Assembly: GCA_913061095.1 (NCBI GenBank)
Contig: CAJXVM010000010.1
Coordinates: forward strand, 93,579-157,578
Length of the DNA: 64,000 nucleotides
Reading direction: 5' to 3'
DNA from: an uncultured Ignavibacteria bacterium
GTDB taxonomy: Bacteria > Bacteroidota > Ignavibacteria > SZUA-365
The translations under genes were made by a program, and so were the position numbers. Below the pieces are notes generated by a model, which saw only the letters and a list, made by a program, of their open reading frames with translations, did not search any database and was not told the DNA's origin. Shown one piece after another: positions 55,698-63,083 of this stretch; within the stretch, counting starts at the first letter, position 1, and each line of letters opens with the position of its first letter.

Positions 55698-56498
55698 ATG
55701 ACCGGCGTGCGCCAGCTGATGAAGTATCTCTCCCTGCGCCGCCTTCGCATGCGGGCGCGTCAGATCGGCGAGCTGGCATTCGATCCGGAGGCGACTGTAT
55801 ATCCGCGTCCCGTCGAATTCAACGGTCCGTCGCAGCGCGTCCTCGTGCTGACGCCGCACGCGGATGACGAGACCTTCGGAGCGGGCGGAGCGCTTCTGCG
55901 TCACCGTGACCGGGGCGATGTGATCACCGTAGCGCTGTTTTCCGACAACGTCGCATCCATCGACGGAGAGGGGATGACAGCAGAGGAAAAGCGGGACGTG
56001 CGCGAGCGGGAGTTCCATGCGGCGATGGACGTACTGGGAATCGATGACCGTCTGCTGCTGCGCCTGGGGAACAGCGCTTTTGATTCAGACGTATATTCCG
56101 GGTCGGAACTTCGGCAATTGATTGAGAAAGAACCCGATGTTTTGTATCTTCCCTCGTTATTCGATAATCATCATGATCATCGGATACTGAATATCTGGTT
56201 GCTGCGGACACTTCGGGAGATACCCGGCGTCCGTCCCATCATCAGAGGATTCGAGGTCTGGAGTCCGCTCCCGGCCACTTCTGCCGCCGACATCACGCAT
56301 CACATCGAACACAAGCGCGAGGCAATGCGCTGCTACGCAAGCCAGCAGGACGCCATCGATTACATGCATCACATTGAAGGACTCAATGCCTATCGGGCCA
56401 TGACCTTCGGTGGACGCGGCGCACGTTACGCGGAAGCATTTCACGAATTGCCCGCCGATGCGTATCTTGAACTCGGAATATCAGTTTTGCTCAAGTAG
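55698..56498 (+). CDS. PIG-L family deacetylase (cytoplasmic)
   Basis: 266 residues. PHADDE (53-58) replaces the common AHPDDE but keeps the zinc ligands and catalytic Asp; the second zinc site is NHHDHRILN (about 154-162). No signal peptide, unlike the homologue at 48564, so this one works on a cytoplasmic sugar or lipid-linked intermediate. The frame is open to 55662, but ATG 55698 with GGGAG ahead fits better. Similar enzymes sit in sugar-modification loci and in bacillithiol/mycothiol synthesis (BshB, MshB). Confidence 0.88.
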   Translation: MTGVRQLMKYLSLRRLRMRARQIGELAFDPEATVYPRPVEFNGPSQRVLVLTPHADDETFGAGGALLRHRDRGDVITVALFSDNVASIDGEGMTAEEKRDVREREFHAAMDVLGIDDRLLLRLGNSAFDSDVYSGSELRQLIEKEPDVLYLPSLFDNHHDHRILNIWLLRTLREIPGVRPIIRGFEVWSPLPATSAADITHHIEHKREAMRCYASQQDAIDYMHHIEGLNAYRAMTFGGRGARYAEAFHELPADAYLELGISVLLK

Positions 56499-56529
56499 AT
56501 CCCTGAATACGTTCCCAGGAGGAATTTCA

Positions 56530-57303
56530 ATGCGGAAATCGTCGAAAGCGTTTACGAGCATCCTGGTCGCAGCTGCGGCACTGCTTCTGTGCACCGTGCA
56601 GCTGGACGCCCAGGTCGGACAGAACCTGGTCATCAACCGGTTCGTTTCCGATCCCGACAACATCGAAACGCACGTGGTGATCAGCGACGTCGACGGCGTC
56701 GGACCCAATCTGAAGATCACCATTTACAACGAGGAAGGCCGTCTCGTGTACGAGCGTTACGAAACGCTGAACGCTTTCGGCAAGATCAACTATGATCCGC
56801 TGACCTACCTGAATGCGTATCAGCACGGCTACAACCAGGATCCCAAGTTCTCCGGCACCGTGCGCATCGAAAGCGACGGCGGCAACATCGCCGGCCAGTA
56901 CTGGGAGAAATACCGCAATGAGGAGCAGTCGTATCTCAACATCGCCGTGCCCGCAGCGGACGGCAAGGGTTATGACAAGCTCGTCTGCCAGCACTTTGTC
57001 AGCGACAAGTCGGTGAAGTCGCAGATCATCGTTGCGAATGCGGAGATGGCGCGACCGACGACCATCGACGTGAAATTTTACAGCGACAACGGCGGACTCG
57101 TCGGTGTCGAGAAGCGCGTCATTCCTGCCAACGGCGTGGTGAGCATCAATCCGTACAAATCTCTCAAGGGCGTGCAGATGACCGGCACCGCGTACATCGT
57201 CGTCGTCGGCGCCGGCAAGATCACCGGCGAGTACTGGCAGGCCTCCGAGCCCGAGAAGTATCAGGTCGCGCTTCCGCTGGAGGGCGTCACCAAGATTCGT
57301 TAG
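56530..57303 (+). CDS. Secreted protein of unknown family, two-repeat beta-rich (copy 1)
   Basis: 257 residues with a signal peptide (KAFTSILVAAAALLLCTVQLDA). The mature part is two similar halves of about 110 residues: the first has KFSGTVRIESDGGNIAGQYW, the second MTGTAYIVVVGAGKITGEYW, and each begins LV-x2-xFVSD and ends in a hydrophobic A/L-P-x-x pattern. This suggests two beta-sandwich domains. I do not recognise the family. AGGAGG supports ATG 56530; the frame extends back to 56410 over the deacetylase end. The next gene is a paralogue. Likely an envelope or extracellular structural or binding protein. Confidence 0.8.
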   Translation: MRKSSKAFTSILVAAAALLLCTVQLDAQVGQNLVINRFVSDPDNIETHVVISDVDGVGPNLKITIYNEEGRLVYERYETLNAFGKINYDPLTYLNAYQHGYNQDPKFSGTVRIESDGGNIAGQYWEKYRNEEQSYLNIAVPAADGKGYDKLVCQHFVSDKSVKSQIIVANAEMARPTTIDVKFYSDNGGLVGVEKRVIPANGVVSINPYKSLKGVQMTGTAYIVVVGAGKITGEYWQASEPEKYQVALPLEGVTKIR

Positions 57304-57311
57304 GAGGCGCC

Positions 57312-58097
57312 GTGCAGCAGATGCATCGCCGCATCATCGCGATCATGTTTGCAATTGCGTGCGTGTCCCACGGGGCACGCGCGCAATTTGCGTTTGAGGG
57401 AGAACACGCACCGCAGCTGCGCGTGGGCGATCAGCTCGTCGTCAATTATTTCGAAGCCGATCCTGAGATGTTCGAGACCCATCTCGTCATTACCGATCAT
57501 GAGGGCACGGGCTCAGTTGTCAACGTCCTCCTCTACGACATGGACGGCACGCTTGTCGACGACCAGTCGTATTTCCTCCCGATCTTCGGCAAGGTCAACT
57601 ACAATCCCGCCGATCACATCGGCGGACGCCGTTTCAAGGGCACCATCCGCATTTACTCCGACGGCGGAAACGTTTCGGCGCAGTACTGGCAGTTTTACCG
57701 GGATCCGCTGCGTTCCGCCTTCAACACCGCCATCCCCGCCTCGGACGCGCACGGCGCGGCCGCGCTGCTCTGCCAGCATTTCGTCGCCGCTCCCGACATC
57801 GATGCGCGGCTCGTCCTCGTCAATCCCGCCGCCGACAGCGCCGTGACCGTCGCCGTGACATTCTACCTCGACCACGGCAAGCAGCTGACACGCGACAAGC
57901 ATGTCATCCCGCCCAACGGCATGATCGAGCTGAATCCCTACACCGAGAACGAAGGACTGATCAAGACCGGCCTCGCCTATTGTGAAGTGGTGGGGGAGGG
58001 CGCCATCGTTGGCGAGTACTGGCAGGCGAGTCCCGCCGAGGATTATCAGGTCTCACTCCCGCTTGATATCATCCCCGTACGACAGAAGCACTGGTGA
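57312..58097 (+). CDS. Secreted protein of unknown family, two-repeat beta-rich (copy 2)
   Basis: 261 residues from GTG 57312 (GGAGG 9 nt ahead), signal peptide about 1-24. Aligns end to end with the protein at 56530: NYFEADPEMFETHLVITD matches NRFVSDPDNIETHVVISD, FKGTIRIYSDGGNVSAQYWQFYR matches FSGTVRIESDGGNIAGQYWEKYR (shown in part), and GEYWQAS-x2-E-x-YQV-x-LPL is shared. Roughly 40 % identity by eye. The same two-half internal repeat is present. Overproduction of one pair member without the other would be unexpected since only 8 bp separate them. Function unknown. Confidence 0.8.
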   Translation: MQQMHRRIIAIMFAIACVSHGARAQFAFEGEHAPQLRVGDQLVVNYFEADPEMFETHLVITDHEGTGSVVNVLLYDMDGTLVDDQSYFLPIFGKVNYNPADHIGGRRFKGTIRIYSDGGNVSAQYWQFYRDPLRSAFNTAIPASDAHGAAALLCQHFVAAPDIDARLVLVNPAADSAVTVAVTFYLDHGKQLTRDKHVIPPNGMIELNPYTENEGLIKTGLAYCEVVGEGAIVGEYWQASPAEDYQVSLPLDIIPVRQKHW

Positions 58098-58449
58098 TTG
58101 GCCGTAGGCTGTGCACCGTGGGCTGGCCACACGCTTACGCGTGTGGTTACCGCTCCTGAGTATCGATGCCGGTAACCACACCCGTCAGGGTGTGGACGCT
58201 CCCGGCAGAATCCATTCCGGTAACCACACCCGTCAGCGTGTGGTCGCTCCCGGCAGAATCCATTCCGGTAACCACACCCGTCAGCGTGTGGTCGCTCCCG
58301 GCAGTGTCCATTCCGGTAACCACACCCGTCAGGGTGTGGTCGCATCTGCGAACGAAGCATAATCCCGCCATTCCGAACTCCATGGTATGTTGTTCCCCGA
58401 ATCCGTACATTCCTCCTGAACCGATTCATGTTCATCTGGCGGGGAAACC
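58098..58449. other. Non-coding gap holding the 48-bp repeat array
   Basis: 352 bp between the copy-2 secreted gene and the beta-propeller gene. Most is the repeat array. The remaining 58343-58449 shows no gene and no clear promoter, apart from a GGGGA Shine-Dalgarno for the ATG at 58450. Confidence 0.6.
58121..58342 (+). repeat. Tandem array of 48-bp units, each with a palindrome
   Basis: Units start at 58121 (degenerate), 58169, 58217, 58265 and 58313 (last one truncated near 58342). Each contains a dyad of the form CCACACCC-gtca-GGGTGTGG. Units 1 and 4 pair perfectly; units 2 and 3 have GCGTGTGG on the right with one mismatch; the degenerate unit pairs CCACACGC with GCGTGTGG. A further 12-bp inverted repeat, GTGTGGTTACCG (58141-58152) with CGGTAACCACAC (58170-58181), joins units 0 and 1. 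It begins 23 bp after the stop of the gene at 57312. Open frames across it only translate the repeat. Confidence 0.85.
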
Positions 58450-59829
58450 ATGTCCTTCACAGCAATCAACCGTACGCACGCGCATGGCGCGGCAGCTGCG
58501 CTTTTATCCATCCTATTCCTGGCGACAGTTCCGTCCGTGCTGCACGCCCAGCACGGCTGGCAGCTCATGCATCCGCGTCCGGGGGAGCAGCCCCTGACGG
58601 AAACGTCACTGCTCAACGTGCATTTCGTCGACCGGCTCACCGGCTTCATCGTCGGCTATCACGGCACCGTGCTGCGCACGACCGATGGCGAACACTGGGA
58701 AAAACTCGACATCCCCATCATGCCCGATCCCGCCCCGCAGCTCTGGGCCGTGACATCCGATGAAACCGGGAACGTATACGTCGGCGGCGGGGGAGTGCCG
58801 GACGGTTCGGGCGGTGTGCTTCTGCGAAGCACGGACCTGGGAGAAAGCTGGGAGGATATCTCCATGGAACCGGAGTTCGATATCGTCGAACTGCTCTTCA
58901 TCGATCCGACAACCGTCTATGCCATCGGGGATTCAGGAAACGTCGGATGGGTGCACCAGGACCGTCAGGCCGTCATCCGGAAAAGCACAGACGCCGGTGT
59001 GACCTGGCGTACGGTCGCGAACGAGGTGTCCCGCACCGCGCCCGGACTCGGGGTGTGCATGCGTGACATCCAGTTCCCGTCGCGTGACACGGGCTGGGCC
59101 GTGGGTGAACACGCCATGCTCCTGCGCTCGGTGGACGGGGGAGAGAGCTGGGAGTATTTCGACACCTGGTCGCGTATCGATTTGTACGGACTGCACTTTT
59201 TCTCCGGCGCGGAAGGTTTTGTATATGGCGAGGGCCGCGGGATGCCGAATACCGTGAGCGGCGGGATGACCTGGGACACTCTGTGGCACAACTGGGGATA
59301 CATATTCGACAGCGATTTTGTCCGTCCCGACCTGGGCTTCGCATGCAACAGGGGCATCGAGCGCACGACGGATCGTGGTCGCACATGGACATGGGATGTG
59401 CTCGAAACGCTCGATCCCGCTCATCCGAACGTGACACCGCAGTTCCGCGCGATGACCTTCAGCGATCCGCTTCACGGCTGGGCCGTTGGCGACGGAGGCG
59501 TAATCTACCGGACGACATCCGGAGGAGTCGTCTCAGCCGCCTCGCCGCCGTCGCCTCGCGAAATAGCCATGAGTGTGTATCCGCAGCCACTCGATCCGCC
59601 CATGCAGAGCGGAGTCGTGACGGTCACGCTCCCGGCCTCGCAGCACATCCGGCTGGTACTGCATGACTTGCTCGGCCGTCCCGTTCGTCAACTGTATCAG
59701 GGCATGCTCACAGCCGGTCGCCACAGCCTGCGTCTCCAAACCGATGCGAACTTGTCTCCCGGAGTGTATTTCCTCGTTCTCCGGACGGCTGAACGCCGTA
59801 TTTCCGAGAAAATGCTCGTGCAGAAATAG
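58450..59829 (+). CDS. Secreted BNR/Ycf48-like beta-propeller protein with type IX secretion tail
   Basis: 459 residues. Signal peptide about 1-33. Repeats of the form GTVLRTTDGEHWEKL, GVLLRSTDLGESWED, AVIRKSTDAGVTWRTV, AMLLRSVDGGESWEY and GIERTTDRGRTWTWD are BNR/Asp-box loops (S/T-x-D-x-G-x-S/T-W) of a propeller like sialidases or the photosystem assembly factor Ycf48. Residues about 375-459 (VYPQPLDPP, IRLVLHDLLGRPVRQLYQG, LSPGVYFLVLRTAERRISEKMLVQK) form a Por-secretion C-terminal tail for type IX export and surface attachment. No catalytic residues recognised; probably binding. Confidence 0.88.
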   Translation: MSFTAINRTHAHGAAAALLSILFLATVPSVLHAQHGWQLMHPRPGEQPLTETSLLNVHFVDRLTGFIVGYHGTVLRTTDGEHWEKLDIPIMPDPAPQLWAVTSDETGNVYVGGGGVPDGSGGVLLRSTDLGESWEDISMEPEFDIVELLFIDPTTVYAIGDSGNVGWVHQDRQAVIRKSTDAGVTWRTVANEVSRTAPGLGVCMRDIQFPSRDTGWAVGEHAMLLRSVDGGESWEYFDTWSRIDLYGLHFFSGAEGFVYGEGRGMPNTVSGGMTWDTLWHNWGYIFDSDFVRPDLGFACNRGIERTTDRGRTWTWDVLETLDPAHPNVTPQFRAMTFSDPLHGWAVGDGGVIYRTTSGGVVSAASPPSPREIAMSVYPQPLDPPMQSGVVTVTLPASQHIRLVLHDLLGRPVRQLYQGMLTAGRHSLRLQTDANLSPGVYFLVLRTAERRISEKMLVQK

Positions 59830-59900
59830 TTTTAGGTTATCCTAAAATTCCATGAATCATTTTTAACTCGGGTTAAATATTCTTTTAACCCATCCTAAAA
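59830..59900 (+). terminator. AT-rich cluster of competing hairpins after the propeller gene
   Basis: TTTTAGG (59830-59836) pairs with CCTAAAA (59841-59847) around TTAT. GGGTTAAA (59870-59877) pairs with TTTAACCC (59884-59891). TTTAAC (59862-59867) can instead pair with GTTAAA (59872-59877). A second CCTAAAA (59894-59900) could pair with the first TTTTAGG, enclosing the others. The first hairpin begins on the last base of the TAG stop codon. Probably termination; the exclusive pairings resemble attenuator layouts. Confidence 0.5.
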
Positions 59901-60328
59901 CGCATCAATCAGCCGGTACACACGAATCCGCGATCGGTCTTGCATCCATGAAGCGGAATTCCCGCCGCTGGAAATAAGTTAATATTCCAATCGGTTAGCC
60001 ATGACATGTATCGTAAGGCAGGGAATCCGTCATCAACAAACAGGACATGCAGTTCCACACATGGATCCAGACGCGAACAGCCAAAACACCTTTGCGGCGC
60101 CTCAAAGCAACGGTAGCGAACAGCGAATTGCCAACGGCTATCGGCTAACGGTCAACAGCTCTTTGACCCAACGCAAAAACGCCGTAATTTGCATGAATGG
60201 AACAGACGTACATCATATTCGTCCAAACATCGTGTCTCTACGAGCCTCTCTGAAAGCAGGGCATGGAAGCACACAGACCGACTTTACATAATATTTATTA
60301 TCGGAAGTAAGGGGCTGTTAATACAGCT
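59830..60328. other. 499-bp intergenic region, lower GC
   Basis: Apart from the hairpin cluster at its start I see no gene. A 96-codon frame at 60001-60291 has no family resemblance and its centre is a low-complexity AACGGCTATCGGCTAACGG type repeat. Near the end, ATAATATTTATTAT (60290-60303) is a perfect 14-bp palindrome. AAGGGG (60309-60314) is the likely Shine-Dalgarno of the next gene, followed by a GCTGT-taat-ACAGC hairpin directly before its ATG. Confidence 0.5.
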
Positions 60329-61096
60329 ATGAAAGAATCGACGAAAAAGAACTGGGATGATTTCTGGGATCAGAAATCCGATACCAAGGAAGTCTATGCG
60401 AATACCGATCGCATACGCCGCAACCTCTCGAAGCATCTCGAGCTCGATGGCGCGAGAATTCTCGAGGTCGGCGCCGGAACGGGACGCGACAGCTTCTATA
60501 TGGCGCAGGACGGCGCGGAGCTCGTGCTCCTCGATTATTCAATGAACTCCCTGAAGATCATCCGGAATAATCTTCCGTCCGTCGAGCATATTTCCGCCGT
60601 TGGCGGAGACGCCTTCGCGCTGCCGTTTCCGGACGGAACGTTCGATGCGGTGTTTCATCAGGGACTGCTCGAGCATTTCCGCAAGGATGCGGCAGAAAAT
60701 CTGCTGCGAGAAAACATCCGCGTGCTCAAGCCCGGCGGACTCCTCATCGTCGATGTGCCGCAGCGATGGCATATCTACACGGTAATCAAGCACGTGCTGA
60801 TAGCCCTGAATTCGTGGTTCGCGGGCTGGGAGCGCGAATTTTCGGTGCGTGAACTCCGTGCACTTCTGAAAGAACTCGGTATGAACCCCGTCGACGCCTA
60901 TGGCGAATGGATGTATCCAAGCCTGTTCTACCGGACTTTCCGCGAAGCGTTCTATAAAATCGGGGTAAAACTGCCGCTGTATCCCCGTCTCGTTCCGCCG
61001 GTATCCAGAATTCGTGAGAAAATCCGGCATGGTATGGACGGATCCGCTGTGAAGCTCAATACTGCGCTTTCCATCGGTGTTATAGCGAAAAAATGA
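60329..61096 (+). CDS. SAM-dependent class I methyltransferase
   Basis: 255 residues. Rossmann motif I is ARILEVGAGTGRDSFYMAQDGAELVLLDYS (about 42-71), with the acidic ribose-binding residue in LLDYS; motif II-IV region GDAFALPFPDGTFDAVFHQGLLEHF, and post-motif RVLKPGGLLIVDVPQ. This is the Methyltransf_11 type. The C-terminal about 80 residues with FAGWEREFSVRELRALLKELGM resemble sugar or lipid methyltransferases in glycan loci. Substrate unknown. SD-ATG spacing is 14 nt with a 5-bp hairpin between. Confidence 0.87.
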   Translation: MKESTKKNWDDFWDQKSDTKEVYANTDRIRRNLSKHLELDGARILEVGAGTGRDSFYMAQDGAELVLLDYSMNSLKIIRNNLPSVEHISAVGGDAFALPFPDGTFDAVFHQGLLEHFRKDAAENLLRENIRVLKPGGLLIVDVPQRWHIYTVIKHVLIALNSWFAGWEREFSVRELRALLKELGMNPVDAYGEWMYPSLFYRTFREAFYKIGVKLPLYPRLVPPVSRIREKIRHGMDGSAVKLNTALSIGVIAKK

Positions 61097-61304
61097 TACG
61101 TCTCGCGCAGTAGGACGCAGTGTCGCGGTGATTTACTGCAGAATAGTCGTCATGTTTATGAACACTGCATTATTTCCGATATACCACTTCCGGTTTATGT
61201 AAAGTTCTTCCGTCGCGACGCGGTTTCACACCTCGCACAGGTCCTTTCCCCGGCAGATTCCAGTAAAGTGCCGACAATCGTTATATTACTAGATTATACT
61301 TTAT
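61097..61304. other. 208-bp AT-rich spacer before a glycosyltransferase gene
   Basis: No gene or terminator seen. The last 40 bp (about 61275-61304) are very AT-rich, with TATATTAC and TATACTTTATATG, likely holding a -10 region, but no matching -35 is clear. Confidence 0.35.
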
Positions 61305-62438
61305 ATGATGAGCGCTAACAAGCTTAAGATACTGGTATTTAACTGGCAGGACCTTGCAAATCCCCTGGCAGGTGGCGCAGAGGTTCATTTGCATGAGGTA
61401 TTCGAAAGGCTGGCTGCACGCGGACATGAGGTGACACTATACTGTCACTATTTCAAAGGTGCGAAACGCGAGGAAATGCGCAACGGCATGAGGATTATAC
61501 GCCAGGGCGGCAGGTTTTTCTTCAATTTCTGGGTCCCATGGGCCTATTTTACGCGTTTCAGGAAGGATAATTACGATGTCATCGTCGACGACGTCAACAA
61601 AATCCCCTTCTATACCCCCCTTTTCTGCCGTGAACCTGTGCAGGGCGTAACGCATCATCTCTTCGGAAAGAGCATCTTCCTCGAAACCATCTTCCCTCTC
61701 GCCGCCTACGTCTACCTTATGGAACGACTCATCAAGCCTGTATACAGGAAGGTACACTTCATCATCGGTTCTCCCAGCACTTCAAACGAGTACCTTGAAT
61801 GGGGCTTTCCAAAGGATCAAGTATCTGTGGTTAATTACTGTGTTAACAAGCAGATATACTATTCTGATGAAACTAATACATACCATTATGATCGCATTGG
61901 ATATTTCGGTCGTCTCAAGAAGTACAAATCCGTCGATCATCTGATTCATGCGATGGATCGCCTGCGTGACAGCCACCCTTCGCTTAAGCTGGACATCATC
62001 GGAGACGGTGACGACAAGGAGCGTCTCGAGGCGCTCACATCAGAACTGAAGCTGCAGGATCGAATAACCTTCCACGGTTTCATCGACGAGGAAGAGAAAG
62101 CGCCTCTGCTGCAGAAAATGAATTTTGTCGTGAACACATCTTCCAAGGAGGGCTGGGGACTTACCGTCGTCGAGGCAAACGCCTGTGGTGCTCCCGTCGT
62201 GGCTGCGAACGTCCCGGGACTGCGGGATTCTGTGGTCGACCGTGAGACCGGATTACTCTACGAATTCGGAAACATTGATGATCTGATCGAGAAAATGAAG
62301 GTGTTTCTTGCTTCCCCAGAGACACGCGACGCGTTCAGGACGCGTGCGCTGGCCTGGGCGGCAAAATTTGACTGGGAGAACGCCGCCGATGAAACCGAGG
62401 CGCTTATGCGCCGCAGTATCGCGAACTGGAAGAAATGA
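61305..62438 (+). CDS. Glycosyltransferase family 4
   Basis: 377 residues. Typical GT4: NPLAGGAEVHLHEVFERLAARGHEVTLYCHYFKG at the N-terminus, IGYFGRLKKYKSVDHLIHAM at the donor-domain start, ITFHGFIDEEEKAPLLQKMNFVVNTSSKEGWGLTVVEANACGAPVVA with the E-x7-E motif complete (EGWGLTVVE). Start ATG 61305 or 61308. The 5' half of the gene uses more AT-rich codons than its neighbours, and the spacer before it is AT-rich. Its TGA abuts the stop of the convergent ribE, sharing the hexamer TGATCA. Confidence 0.92.
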   Translation: MMSANKLKILVFNWQDLANPLAGGAEVHLHEVFERLAARGHEVTLYCHYFKGAKREEMRNGMRIIRQGGRFFFNFWVPWAYFTRFRKDNYDVIVDDVNKIPFYTPLFCREPVQGVTHHLFGKSIFLETIFPLAAYVYLMERLIKPVYRKVHFIIGSPSTSNEYLEWGFPKDQVSVVNYCVNKQIYYSDETNTYHYDRIGYFGRLKKYKSVDHLIHAMDRLRDSHPSLKLDIIGDGDDKERLEALTSELKLQDRITFHGFIDEEEKAPLLQKMNFVVNTSSKEGWGLTVVEANACGAPVVAANVPGLRDSVVDRETGLLYEFGNIDDLIEKMKVFLASPETRDAFRTRALAWAAKFDWENAADETEALMRRSIANWKK

Positions 62439-63080
62439 TCAGTACCCCAGCCCCTTCAGGAACCCCTCGGTAATACCCTTTCCTTCACCCTGCTGCGTCT
62501 GAAGGTAGTTCAGCACGTACTTCCCGATCATGTCGAGTTCAATATTTACCCGGCTGCCGCGTGCATATTCCCGGAACAGCGTCGCATCGAAGGTATGCGG
62601 AATGACCGACACCCTGAAGCTCCCTTTGCGTTTTTCTGCCACAGTGAGACTGACACCATCGATAGCGATGCTTCCGACAGGGATGATGTTCACGGAAGCG
62701 CTGTCTGGAAAAGACACTTCCACCATCCAGCTCTCCTCACGCTGCTCGATATTCACGATTTCCGCCGTGAAATCCACATGCCCCTGCACAAAATGTCCTC
62801 CAAGCTTCCCGTTCGCCCGAAGAGCACGCTCGAGATTAAGTGTCGCACCTGACTTCAGCTGTCCGAGCGTGGTTTTTTCCATGGTTTCCTGTACGGCTTC
62901 CACGGTAAAGCTCTGTGCTGTGAAGGCGACGACGGTCAGGCAAACGCCGTTGACGGCGATGCTGTCGCCGTCTGCGCAATCACGCACTGTGGTGGAGGCG
63001 GAAATTTCGAGCCGCTTGCCCTTTCCGAACGGTCGCACGGACTGGAGACGCCCTTTCTCTTCGATAATTCCGGTAAACAT
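62439..63080 (-). CDS. ribE: Riboflavin synthase (alpha chain type)
   Basis: 213 residues. Dismutates two 6,7-dimethyl-8-ribityllumazine into riboflavin and the pyrimidinedione precursor. N-terminus MFTGIIEEKGRL is invariant for the family; the two lumazine-binding repeats show NGVCLTVV (about 44-51) and DGVSLTVAE (about 141-149), with GHFVQGHVDFTA and IPHTFDATLF. It lies 3 bp downstream of ribD on the minus strand, so the two form an operon continuing outside the window. Confidence 0.96.
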   Translation of the reverse strand: MFTGIIEEKGRLQSVRPFGKGKRLEISASTTVRDCADGDSIAVNGVCLTVVAFTAQSFTVEAVQETMEKTTLGQLKSGATLNLERALRANGKLGGHFVQGHVDFTAEIVNIEQREESWMVEVSFPDSASVNIIPVGSIAIDGVSLTVAEKRKGSFRVSVIPHTFDATLFREYARGSRVNIELDMIGKYVLNYLQTQQGEGKGITEGFLKGLGY

Positions 63081-63083
63081 GCG

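Noticed and set aside
49718..56498. Bacillithiol or mycothiol synthesis locus
   Set aside because: GT4, PIG-L and GNAT genes fit in kind, but there is no cysteine ligase (BshC/MshC), one deacetylase is secreted, and a flippase is present.
58121..58342. CRISPR array
   Set aside because: Repeats are contiguous 48-bp units without unique spacers, and no cas gene is near.
58147..58410. Minus-strand open frame with 16-residue repeats
   Set aside because: It only translates the 48-bp DNA repeat (48 is a multiple of 3, so any frame stays open). The palindromic content explains the pattern better.
60001..60291. 96-codon open frame in the 499-bp gap
   Set aside because: No family resemblance, no Shine-Dalgarno, and its centre is low-complexity repeat DNA of the AACGGCTATCGGCTAACGG kind.
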